A DNA stretch of 64,000 nt from Bugulina stolonifera (lineage: Eukaryota > Bryozoa > Gymnolaemata > Cheilostomatida > Bugulidae), in the NCBI GenBank assembly GCA_935421135.1, contig OW285192.1:13347501-13411500 (forward strand), written 5' to 3'. The notes below the pieces were generated by a model. It worked only from the letters and a program-made list of their open reading frames with translations, ran no database searches and had not been told where the DNA came from. The stretch's first letter is position 1; each line of letters opens with the position of its first letter. Shown piece after piece: positions 56,101 to 64,000 of this stretch. Made by a program: the position numbers and the translations under genes.

Positions 56101-59100
56101 TACCCATGTACAGAGGCCCGACCTCTCAGAATCCATTGATATTCATTTTGTACATGAATTGGACCATTATAAGCAACTTTTGTAGAACCCGACCTATTTT
56201 GGGTCGGCCGTCGGGCTTCCGGCGGCCATCTTGTTGCGCAACTTCCGGACGACCACACGTCGTCTTTTCCCGACGTCATGTCGGCCGGAAGTCCTTATAC
56301 TATATAAAGGGCACTGTTTTACTGTTCATTGTCTCAGTCTACGCTTGGCTTTCAATAAAGACACATCTATACTTGATACAGGGACTTTCTCTTCCTTTTA
56401 CTAGGTCATTCGCTCTGCGAACCGCCTACTAGGTTGAATTACTCTCTTTCATTGTATAGTCTGAAGGTCGGACTTGAGATCAGATGGGTCGTCTTTGGTA
56501 GTATTTGGGCTACTGAGACCGCTCGATCTTTCATGTAATGCGAAGTCCTATTACCACTCATAGGCACTTCATTTCTGGGTCGATAGTCGTCCAAGGACGA
56601 CCGCACCAAAACACAGAAACCATTACATTATTTAGGAAACAAACAACACATTTTGAAGACAATTTACACGAACCGGTCGTAATTTCGTGGTTTACAACGT
56701 CATATCCTCAATTCTCAAAATCCATAATCTTACCCAAAAAATTGCAGTTTTTGAGGATTTTGGATAACCAATGGGAACTATACAGTCGTATCATAGAACT
56801 TGACTAAAACACATTATACTCGTGTTATTCGTGCATCATAGCCTAAGTATTTTAATAATACCAGGCAATATACAGAGAAGGCAACAACAAGCACCTGTTA
56901 ATCCAGTCGTATGCTAGTCCTTCTGTTCTAAAAATATTTTTTAGTACAGTTTGTGGTTCACCCTGTTCAGCTAGATCGTTGGTGATAAGAGCTCTACTTA
57001 TAGTGTGGGTAGTGGTGTCAGCCCAGTATAGCAGTGGATATCTTGAGGATCCTGAGTCTACGGCCATTGTCTGCATTGAGATAAACAACTCGTCAATTAA
57101 GAAACATTACATACAGGGCACAGGTATTTATTTCAAGCATGTTGTGTAGTGCATAAAGACCATACATGTGATATACATGTGTATATCACATCTATAATAA
57201 AGGCTGATCGGTGAAATTGTTGAATGGAAAAAGTCATCTTGCTTTCAAGTAACTCCACGAACATTATTCCTTCGTAATTCTACCCCATCCAAGAGTACTA
57301 ATACATAAAAAAAGCTTACCCCTATACGTCCACCAGTGTGCTGTACACTCCTGTAACTTACCGCTATACTTCCACCAGTGTGCTGTACACTCCTGTAACT
57401 TACCCCTATACTTCCACAGGTGTGCCGTACACTCCTGTAGCTTACCCCTATACTTCCACAGGTGTCCCGTACACTCCTGTAACTTACCCCTATACTTCCA
57501 CCAGTGTGCTGTACACTCCTGTATGACTGCTTAGCCTGATTGGGTATAAACATCCTCAGTTCATTTCCCATGGATATGAAGAATCTTGTTACTAAAACAG
57601 TCACAAATATAAATGGTATGGCTTCAAGTAAAGTGACCTCCTGTCATAAATGGGTGGCAAAGACATGTATTTCGGACAAAATCAGATTGTGATTAACAAT
57701 AATATGTATTTAGATAAGTCAACAACTTATGAGATACAGCCAACAACACCTGGGTTGCAGAACATGTGATAGAATATGTACCATTCAACCAATTAAATTT
57801 CTGCTCCTATGAACCAATATCACAGACGGGTTGATTATTTTTACCTGCTGACGATTCGACTTGGCAAGTGGAGGCTTTACCATCAAACACAAACTGGAAT
57901 CCCTCTGAGCAATTACATGTGTAGCCCCCTTTTATGTTTACACAGCCTTGGGGACATGTATTCGTGGACCACGAGCTACACTCATTGATGTCTACAAATT
58001 TCATAAAATATTGTTTAAAGCAACTAAATATTAAATAATAATTACATGTTAATTATTGTGCTACAACTTATAGCAAAAGTTTTTCTAAACATTTATAATA
58101 GACTTATGAAATGGGGCACTGTTAACATTTCCTACATGTGCATCCATGTTTAGTAGTGCGACTATATTTACAAATCTATTTAGTGCTATTCATTTCATGA
58201 TGTCATTACGTACCTTCACAGACTTGCCGATCCTCTTTCCTAATCCGCAGACCTTTAGGACAGGTACAAGTAATACTTCCGCCAGATAAAGAAAGACAGT
58301 CGTGCGTGCAACCTCCATTATTCTCTGAACAGCTACCTTTCTCTACAGAACCATAGTAAATTTTGCAATCACAAGGGAGGACAACTTCTGCTGTATAAAA
58401 CACTGTTTTACCCATGTAAATTGGGCACCAACATTATTACTAATGGAGTCTATTACAGGTGCAAACAGCGTTTACATGCACACAAACATAGATTGAAGTG
58501 AACTTGGTAGAACCATGATAACACATGGTATTACTAAACTAAACTAGTTTGTACATATACTCGTATACTTACTGCAGCCATTTTCATCGGAGTTATCCCC
58601 ACAATCATTGTTCTTATCGCAGACATAGTTTACATCTATACATTTACGGTTATCACATTTGAACTGTGTACTGGTACAAGGCACTGGTTCATTACCTGAA
58701 ATAATATTGTTCAAATGACAACACTGTAAGTTATGGTGACGTTTCGATAGATATATATAGTGTTACAACATGTATCATCGAATGTATTTCTTATGTTTGA
58801 GAAAAAAACGTTAACCAACTGTAGATCAAAAGGATGCTGATCATGCGTACTTTGGACATCAAAAAGTTTTAAATTATGTGCAAGGAAGTAACTAAACAAA
58901 GGTGACCATTTTGGTTTAAAAATTATGAGTATTCACAAATTCTTAACTGATTCACAAGCCAACAATACACTAAGTTGATAGATGATTTATTTGTTAAGTA
59001 ACTCACACATTCTAGTATCCTCATCACTGCTATCTCCACAGTTGTCTATTCCATCACACTTTTGTGACAAGGCAATACAACGTCTATTCTCACAGTGGAA

Positions 59101-62100
59101 TCTGTATTTACCAACGAATGATGCAATACAGTAGAGTACGTATACTTGCTCACAATGATTGGCGTATGAGCATGTAGACGAATAAGAACAAAATTGACAT
59201 AAATGCAGGAGAGTGCATTGTGAGTGGAATATGTACAGTCATATGAGTTACAACTGCATACTATTTATATCGCATACAATACAATATTATTTATACTGCA
59301 TACAATGATATATCGCTAATAAATTGATCACAACAAAATCCTATTGTATGATATCGTATACATGTCTCATCTCATTGGACAATATCGTATACATGTCTCA
59401 TCTCATTGGACGATATCGTATACATGTCTCATCTCATTGGACAATACCGTATACATGTCTCATCCACTTTGATTTAATTTGATAGAGTTACGAATAAGTT
59501 TGTGTCAGAATAATTTACGAAAATTACGGATATGTGTATGTTAAAGATGATTCCAAAAGTACAAGTAGATACCACAAAATCTACACTGGCTGACTTACCG
59601 ATCAGCAGGACAGGTGCGGGTAGCACACACACGGATGTCTTCGTCTGAACCATCTAAACAGTTATTCTCTCCATCACATTTAGCCTCGGAAGGTATACAT
59701 AACTACAAAGGATCGAGTGAAGAGAATGAAATCTGCTGCACTGCCTTGTTGAGAAAGCTACTTTAGACAAACCACTGAACCGAATAAACAAAACGTTAAT
59801 AAATGAAGCAAAGCAAAAGTCAGTAAATCGACACAGAGTGTGATACTTACAGTATTCTCGCAGGTGAACTCAGAAGCTGAACATGCGACGGCAGGACACC
59901 CAGACGATGGGAACTCATCACTGGCATCTCTACAGTTCCAAACACCATCACACTTCTGGCTCTCAGGAATACAGTGGCCAGTAGAGCATTGGAAGAAGCC
60001 CTCCGGACAATTCTTTTCCACTGCAGTCGAAATAAGTTAGAATATTACTTTGTCTTCTTTTAGATCAGATAATTATTTCAACAGCCTGTTTACAAAGCAG
60101 ACTACACTGTCTATACGTAATCAATAGCGCAGTTAGCTTGTTCTTTAAAAAGTACCGTGAGCCACTGCTCAAAGTAAGAGCATGCATCTATATAAATGTA
60201 CATATGCATATGAAACATGTAGTATAATAATACATGACTGCATGTAGTATAATGTAGTATAATATGTAGCTTATAGTCATAGTGAAGTCTCACAATATTC
60301 TTGTTCAAAGAGTTGGTCTATTTTATATTTCTATGAAATGATTTTGAAATAGCTAGCAATTGATAGTCCTGAACTTATCTCAAGCCACCCATTTGATGGC
60401 CACATGATGGGGTCATGATGGGCCCGACCATGATGGGGTCGGGTGCACAAAGGACCATCTGGTCAAACTTACGACACACTGATTCTTGTTCATCCGACAA
60501 ATCACCACAATCATTATCATAGTCACACGTCCAAGCTGACGGAATGCATCTTTGAGAAGTGCATCTAAACTCAGACTCTGAGCATGCTCGGTACTTGTCA
60601 ACTGTAAATAAATTGCCACATTGAATGCCTTACTTAAATCTGATAGAAATACAGTGTAATGATCTTCAACTTTTGTAAGACTTTACTTGATTCTCAGATA
60701 ACTGTAAATGATTATTATGGGCATTTGAATTGACCACCTACACACCCTGGATCAATGTGGAGAGAATTATTTTTGTTTGATATGTTGCAAGCGCCAGTTT
60801 ATGATTAAAAATTGGCTTTACTGTATGAAAAATCAGCAGATGTGCATTGAAGTATGTACAAGCTTTAATTTAGGAACTTACTGCAGTAGGCTGGATCCTC
60901 ATCCTCTCCATCTGGACAGTCTCGTCCAAAGTCGCAGACGTAACTGGAACACAAGTTGGATAGCATGAGATACACAATATAAATGATAACTGATAGCAGA
61001 ATACATAAAATAACCTACCTGACTGACCTATTGTCTCCCGAACTATACTTTCTCCATCTTAAAACACCAATACTGTGATTTGTGGCATTCAAATTAGTTG
61101 ATGAATGGCTAAACAGATCTGTCTGGCAGCTATTTAGTCACTGATAGCCAGCTAGTTATTGTTTAGAATTTTAAAATATTACTAGCTTGTATTTAAGGAA
61201 AATATCAGTATGCTGGTGGCAGCCAATTACAAATTGTGAATTCTTTGTGCTCACAAATTCAAATACGTCTTCAGGGAAATAGTATAGAGGATAGTTTATA
61301 GAATGAGAAGTTAGCAAGCTATCTAGTACCTGGCTCTAACACACTGGTTACTCTTAGTACAGTTGAACTCGCTGACCGGATGGCAGGTATGACAGTTCTC
61401 TAACTTCTCATCTGAACCATCTCTACAGTCATCATTTCCATTACACAACGAGTAAGTTGGAACACATCTGTAGTTGGTCTCGCATGAGAACCAAGTACCT
61501 GGACACTTTTTAGATTCTAAAAGAAAACAAAATAAATTTGATAAATATGTGGAGGTGATTTCTCACTCAGAAATGCAAAATCTAAATTTACGACACTTAC
61601 TTTGTCATCGTGCAATAAAATGAGTGTACACTGCAATCCTCCAAAGTAAAGTACTCTCTAATATGGCCGATAGTTCTAAACTTTTTCTAAGTTCAAGTAT
61701 ATCTAGACGATGACTCAAACTCATTGCAATGAAGGGTGACACTTTCATCAAGGGTCAAGGTCAAGTGTATCTGGCCTATGACTGAACTCACCACAGTTGA
61801 GAGAGGCGCTCTCATCGCTACCATCTCCACAGTCATCGTCAACATCACACACCCAATCCTTTGGTATACACGCCTGATTAGCACAGGTAAACTCCTCGGC
61901 GGAACAAGATGGCGTACAGAGAGCAGCTGCCTCATCGGACCCGTCTTTACAATCTACCTCACCATCACATTTATAACCTTCGGGTATGCATGTGTTGTCT
62001 TGACATCTACATATCAAAGCAGACAAATGAAAACAGGGGAATGAAAGAAATAATGGAATTAGCCTATCAAGCTCAAGAAGAACAACATTCAATGAACTAA

Positions 62101-63721
62101 AATTGAAGACAAAGAACATCTTATAGATTACGCAGTAGCAACACAACAAGTTGATTATTATACTCACTGAAACTGGAAGGTTGTGCATCCATCACATATC
62201 TCACCCTCATCAGAATTGTCCCCACAATTATCTACACCATCACACAGCTGCCACACGTATGTGCAGTTAGCGTTGTTACACTGAAACTGAGATGGAGGAC
62301 AGACAACGGCTGGACAATCATTAGGCTCATCACTGCCGTCTTTGCAATCGTTTTCTCCGTCACATTTCCACACGCTGGGTATACACTTTTCATCAGCTCT
62401 GAACAAAACCAAAGAATGATGTCAAACATAACACTAACTCAATCAGCTGATAAAGTGATTTTAATGGATTTTTTCAAACGTTACATCATCAGAAATAAAT
62501 TCCAGAATCAGATAAGTACAAGGTTGTTTTAGAAAAAAAAAACCTAAAATTACAACAGTAAATGAGCAATTGGAAAGTAGATACAATGTAAACTCACAAG
62601 TTTAACTTAAACTTTGAGGTTTCTTTTTCGGCAACAACTGGAGCTAAGTTGGTAATAACACGTAATGCAAACAAATAGCGACACCATAAACTAACCTTCC
62701 ACACTTAAACTCAAAAGAATGGCATTGGTCTTCACAAGTTTTACCGTCATCTTTAAGAGCAAAGCTCGTTGGACATGCACACTTTCTACCTCCACCAGGT
62801 GAGAGTAGACATAAATGAGAACATCCTCCATTGTTGTCGGCACATTCATTTGAATCTGTAATATACATGCACAAGGTACAGATAAGACACGTATTAATGT
62901 TGAGCATGCAATTAATTTATTAGCAAGAAGTTCAACCTACTTAACTGTCCAACTTGTATTTGATTCTTTACTACTGGAAGCTAGGATTGTCTATGAACTG
63001 TTAAAAACATGACAATATAAATTTGAACATAATTACCAGAAGATGGAGGTTGCTTAAGTGGATGCCATACTCGGATATCATAGGGGAACTGTAATGTCTT
63101 CCTTAGATCGGTAATGTTATTTCCAGTAAATCTATTGGCTCTCTCTACTGTTTTCTTGTCGCCGTCTGTCCAATAAATCCATGTTCCAAAGACATCAAGA
63201 GAGTGAACAAATGTAGTAGCTTCAGCTTCTATAATATGCCTCTCACTGCCATCATCATTCACATACCTGAATACAAGCAAAATAGAGAATAATAGAATTC
63301 AGCTCGAAATTTTGCTAGTCATTGAAATTAAAGAAAGTAGGAAACTGAGAGCCAGTAGTCAGAGTACAGGGATTCGAGACAAAGATCTTTCAACTGTCAG
63401 GTTCACTAATTAAGTCAGGGAAGACATTCGATCTAAATGTTCTCCTGTGTCATATATAAACTCTTTGCCATGCTAACATAATGGTGAAGGAGCAGTGCCT
63501 AAAAGGAGTTAGTCACGCTAGTAGAATATATCAACATGTCCTCGACTTACCCGATATAGTTAAGATGTCCGTCGGCCCACCAGATTCTCTTGGTATTCAC
63601 ATCAACAGCTAAAGAGATTGGCCAGACGATTCTCTCACTGATAATCATACGTCTTTGTGAACCGTCCATACCAACCTTAGCTATGTACGCATTCAGTCCG
63701 ACATCAGACCAATATACAAAC
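47143..63721 (-). CDS. LRP1/LRP2-like LDL-receptor-family endocytic receptor, C-terminal 1,247 aa (25 exons; N-terminus off the right edge)
   Basis: Type I membrane receptor for ligand uptake. Exons in gene order: 63721-63551, 63266-63037, 62855-62696, 62398-62168, 62006-61792, 61516-61330, 60943-60882, 60601-60473, 60020-59851, 59702-59599, 59101-59007, 58695-58573, 58390-58214, 57991-57845, 57591-57488, 57070-56895, 50767-50633, 50307-50192, 49909-49793, 49594-49412, 49192-49076, 48688-48578, 48253-48085, 47944-47836, 47349-47143; 3,745 nt, one open frame. Domains in order: part of a YWTD propeller ([32 protein letters not shown]); an EGF ([15 protein letters not shown]); eleven LDLa repeats with CxxxxDCxDxSDE calcium motifs; two EGFs, the second DINEC; a second propeller ([30 protein letters not shown]); two EGF-like modules; a membrane segment ([20 protein letters not shown]) before YRKR; and a tail with the endocytic motif DNPIY. 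Eleven LDLa repeats before EGF-EGF-propeller match cluster IV of LRP1 and LRP2. The intron 50768-56894 contains a retrotransposon. Confidence 0.95.
50788..50827. repeat. 20-bp direct duplication beside a splice acceptor
   Basis: AACAGATGTGGTGCTGCCAT at 50788-50807 is followed by a near-identical copy at 50808-50827. It lies just upstream (gene sense) of the LRP exon starting at 50767. Confidence 0.85.
50961..51767 (+). repeat. 5' LTR (807 bp)
   Basis: Identical by eye to the copy at 55821-56627. It contains a TATA box (TATATAAAG at 51441-51449) and a polyadenylation signal (AATAAA at 51493-51498) 52 bp downstream, so the transcript start should fall near 51470. U5 would then run to 51767. 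The long open frame 51213-51572 inside it is not considered coding. Confidence 0.95.
51769..51788 (+). promoter_or_regulatory. Primer-binding site complementary to the 3' end of tRNA-Leu(AAG)
   Basis: TGGTGGCAGCGGTGGGATTC starts two bases after the LTR. Its reverse complement ends in CCA and equals the T-arm/acceptor 3' end (AATCCCACCGCTGCCACCA) that I recall for animal tRNA-Leu(AAG). The match covers 20 nt and then stops. The tRNA identity is from memory and should be confirmed. Confidence 0.8.
52157..53017 (+). CDS. gag: Retrotransposon Gag (286 aa)
   Basis: Structural polyprotein of the element. ATG at 52157, TAG at 53015-53017. Residues about 29-180 resemble the retrotransposon Gag capsid family: [19 protein letters not shown], then [32 protein letters not shown] and [21 protein letters not shown] predicted coiled stretch with Leu and Arg ([19 protein letters not shown]) lies near 215-240. 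The C-terminus is Pro/Gly/Arg-rich. No CCHC zinc knuckle is present. The last 46 nt overlap the downstream frame, with a frameshift signal in the overlap. A 389-nt leader precedes the ORF. Confidence 0.9.
   Translation: MASDIDRLVEVIGQYIEVARPQPPQPSFKTPQFDGQGDVEFFIEQFLTIAEANDWSPAAMYLHLREALKGPAQECGRPGTSEGIFEALRARYGLTDKEARLQLIQLRKDPGMSLQEHATLVKKLVHVAFQELPEAHRRVLAVENFSNSLEDGHLQRHLLAINPRDVDSAVRAGNDFLLVKGPSRGSKAHQIRAVTEPEPETPQINTVDSDLTWINDLKEAIQTLSQEVRRLRGLLDAPRAPGPRNRPSWQTSKKPGPPPQRTNGNTPPTYPEPPVPESGKGSGPRQ
52972..55824 (+). CDS. Protease plus long unfamiliar region, expressed by -1 frameshift (open frame 950 codons)
   Basis: Open in the -1 frame relative to Gag from 52972 to the TGA at 55822-55824; that stop lies inside the 3' LTR. 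There is no ATG near its start, so translation as a Gag fusion is likely. Counting from 53122: a retropepsin domain at about 10-120 with [13 protein letters not shown] and the flap-distal GVLGMPYL; four 32-residue repeats at 148-275; a basic region; an acidic region ([13 protein letters not shown]); two C2H2-like fingers from C634 (C-x2-C-x11-H-x3-H, then C-x-C-x12-H-x5-H); a Pro/Lys-rich linker; and a Leu-rich C-terminal coiled coil ([20 protein letters not shown]). No YxDD reverse transcriptase box, RNase H or DDE/HHCC integrase. Function after the protease is unknown. It may derive from the tail of a parental pol after internal loss of RT to integrase. Confidence 0.88.
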   Translation, partial: AASTRVGKRLRPETVEAGTRALQVPHTSHISISEDRPKYPVGKADPPSKTVTQVTYVKPHVPSLYIQGRLCSQDVTLLLDTGCTTNLISPRILKKLQRPDLEVLPVSQPYGKMADGSTLRFEGMVRLPMVVGRTFSQELFLIGSIPEDGVLGMPYLTKHKCSVNCHTAKVYTSRDQWPCVNRTGSPYTLRTMPEMKPSTPPPDVDDSCRRQGHPTRGSRAEGGTDNSVPSTPAPDVDDQCRRQGHPNRGSRAKGGTGSSSLSTPAPDVDDQCRRQGHPHRGSRAEGGKGSLPPSTTPHGVEVQCRRPGHPIGGLEAEGGTAKKKRQVEDQGRQAKKPRIQERRQGANRLEEGAVDYFQHPIFPPPDWGRGSKGRPSYVRMLTPYTRENRPLSYRRKARWKRGRPPEVILEEIHHKWAAQTTTYRRPTRPGPCLLSNSTDGSGDPDNLEIKIDPTTGVRQVHFRRNVVLLHGEKPGVAGITSHTTRRTRAAPTPIKGQDPDGSPSTFTTTTQSTPSRTTEHSIRDSSTRTVPSLVGLLMDLPGEPIDLDEVLLLLDDDDLYADLGNSSRDEVVSVGSGHTEVPSVLQDDAVLTDSDMHRLPSGTTSDTHMYSNNIVHHVTESGDEDDSAYANIDNLNDQPLVSTLSLIETSPETPMPQSQLCWISPRTSSDIRRTARCKGRNSYCRLCKLEGTENTIKAHTRQHFTQFFCSCGVSARDAETVYRHQSQTGHGAIQYEVDSHMFQLFLKAMKLDKRVAYPSCIPADVGPKPFTIPAPPEAEARAAVVRLTPPPAPKKTSKRKSPWERLGSPKRPQTRMDPPALDHRGTDTYDIPKRRPRPPKARPGSDKAVPLSTSPPDTKNTKKTLESRTPTAEFQKERERLCATLNNRLGRLRHQLHILQQRLLHSHVRDRLTIVQQTEAVQDEISLHQRLTEQILRHTRRDSAKDRGAM
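52990..53034 (+). promoter_or_regulatory. Programmed -1 ribosomal frameshift signal
   Basis: Heptamer G GGA AAA at 52990-52996 is in the X XXY YYZ register of the Gag frame (52991 is a codon start). A 6-nt spacer follows, then GGCCCGAG (53003-53010), perfectly complementary to CTCGGGCC (53027-53034), with a 16-nt loop that contains the Gag stop. Loop bases AGAGG (53016-53020) could pair with CCTCT (53051-53055) to form a pseudoknot. Slippage enters the frame of the protease ORF. Confidence 0.85.
53563..53946 (+). repeat. 96-bp coding tandem repeat, 4 copies
   Basis: Units start at 53563, 53659, 53755 and 53851; each encodes 32 residues ([17 protein letters not shown], then RGSRAEGG in the consensus). 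The fourth copy is diverged. It lies directly after the protease, where reverse transcriptase would be expected in a complete element. Confidence 0.95.
55804..55818 (+). promoter_or_regulatory. Polypurine-like tract before the 3' LTR
   Basis: AAGGATCGGGGGGCT ends two bases before the 3' LTR, the usual place for the plus-strand primer. The purine run is interrupted by TC, so it is an imperfect tract. It also codes for the last residues of the second ORF. Confidence 0.6.
55821..56627 (+). repeat. 3' LTR (807 bp)
   Basis: Matches the 5' LTR base for base on visual comparison, offset 4,860 bp, with TATA box at 56301 and AATAAA at 56353. Followed by the target-site duplication TTATT at 56628-56632. 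Confidence 0.95.
57315..57524 (-). repeat. 42-bp tandem repeat x5 made of exon end plus splice donor (LRP gene)
   Basis: Units at 57315-57356, 57357-57398, 57399-57440, 57441-57482 and 57483-57524. On the gene strand each carries GTGGAAGTATAGGG (or a close variant) followed by GTAAGT or GTAAGC. The LRP exon starting at 57591 can end at the first copy (57488). The other four copies are then intronic or alternative exon ends. The unit is a multiple of three and the frame has no stop. Each further copy would add 14 residues of the form [14 protein letters not shown]. Confidence 0.93.
59351..59465. repeat. 31-bp tandem repeat, 3.7 copies
   Basis: Units at 59351, 59382, 59413 and a partial one at 59444 (ATATCGTATACATGTCTCAT, then CTCATTGGACR). 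Intronic in the LRP gene between exons 59599 and 59101. Confidence 0.92.
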
Positions 63722-64000
63722 CTGTTGAAAGTGCAGTCATCCAGAATTATTTAAAAGCTGATTCAGTATAACACTACACTATTGAAGTTATAACTACAAT
63801 GTAACTGCTGAAAAGTCTCATATATGGTCTTACACAGCGTAAACTTCATGTTTTGAGCTAAAAGTATGTTTCATAGACTATGCCACATCATTATACATTT
63901 TTAGTCTTATATTTACATCATAGTCCAATTTTTCATGCTATTCCTTACGTAGCTTGTATGTTATGTGCACAAAGAAGACAGTTACACAGCTTATACGCTA

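Larger units (their letters stand above)
50961..56627 (+). mobile_element. Young LTR retrotransposon, Gag-protease type without pol (5,667 bp)
   Basis: Two direct LTRs of 807 bp flank a 4,053-bp interior with a tRNA primer-binding site, Gag, an overlapping protease-containing ORF and a G-rich tract before the 3' LTR. The target-site duplication is TTATT at 50956-50960 and 56628-56632. If the termini are taken as TG...CA, the LTR starts one base earlier and the duplication is TTAT. Gag fold and protease resemble Ty3/gypsy elements. No reverse transcriptase, RNase H or integrase motif was found in any frame of the interior. The copy lies in an LRP intron in antisense; without it that intron would be about 455 bp. 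Base use is distinctly richer in GC than the flanks. It is probably mobilised in trans. Confidence 0.95.

Noticed and set aside
57245..57604. 119-aa open frame over the 42-bp repeats as a single exon
   Set aside because: The frame is real, but homology and phase need only the part 57591-57488; the rest is kept as possible alternative donor use.

Overview
This window is nuclear DNA of an animal. Coding exons are short (about 20-450 bp), introns are mostly 100-600 bp with GT..AG ends, non-coding DNA is AT-rich, and the genes are animal ones: Yorkie/YAP, an LRP1/LRP2-type receptor, a secreted tandem-VWA protein, an astacin protease, phosphorylase kinase alpha and mitochondrial ribosomal protein uL22m. 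Compact introns and divergent but complete animal proteins would suit an early-branching lineage such as a sponge. That is a guess; nothing seen fixes the species. I rebuilt the exons by hand from homology, splice sites and phase. For every gene model the exon phases close.

Layout. 130-2535 (-): first six coding exons of a phosphorylase kinase alpha gene, running off the left edge. 3743-6506 (+): complete uL22m gene, divergent from it. 7263-13489 (-): an unrecognised Ser/Asp/Glu-rich protein of at least 811 aa, 13 exons, first exon not found. 16045-27769 (+): complete YAP homologue (474 aa) with TEAD-binding region, two WW domains, four HxRxxS sites and a C-terminal PDZ ligand. 29355-36414 (-): secreted protein with two VWA domains. 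36415-42387: about 6 kb with no gene seen. 42388-46107 (-): secreted astacin metalloprotease. 47143-63721 (-): C-terminal 1,247 aa of an LRP1/LRP2-like endocytic receptor (propeller, EGF, 11 LDLa repeats, 2 EGF, propeller, EGFs, membrane segment, NPxY tail), running off the right edge.

A very young LTR retrotransposon (50961-56627, +) sits in an LRP intron. Its two 807-bp LTRs look identical by eye. It has a primer-binding site fitting tRNA-Leu(AAG), a Gag ORF and an overlapping -1-frame ORF with a retropepsin. A slippery heptamer, a 6-nt spacer and a perfect 8-bp stem lie at the overlap. I find no reverse transcriptase, RNase H or integrase; instead there are 96-bp coding repeats and a long unfamiliar ORF with two C2H2-like fingers and a C-terminal coiled coil. 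I take it to be a non-autonomous Gag-protease element with programmed frameshifting, and it is the best candidate for something undescribed.

The second notable theme is minisatellites made of an exon's 3' end plus its splice donor. One is in the LRP gene (5 x 42 bp, every copy in frame) and one in the neighbouring astacin gene (4 x 32 bp). Other structures are a perfect 58-bp palindrome, a MITE with about 60-bp terminal inverted repeats in a YAP intron, and a 25-base C run.
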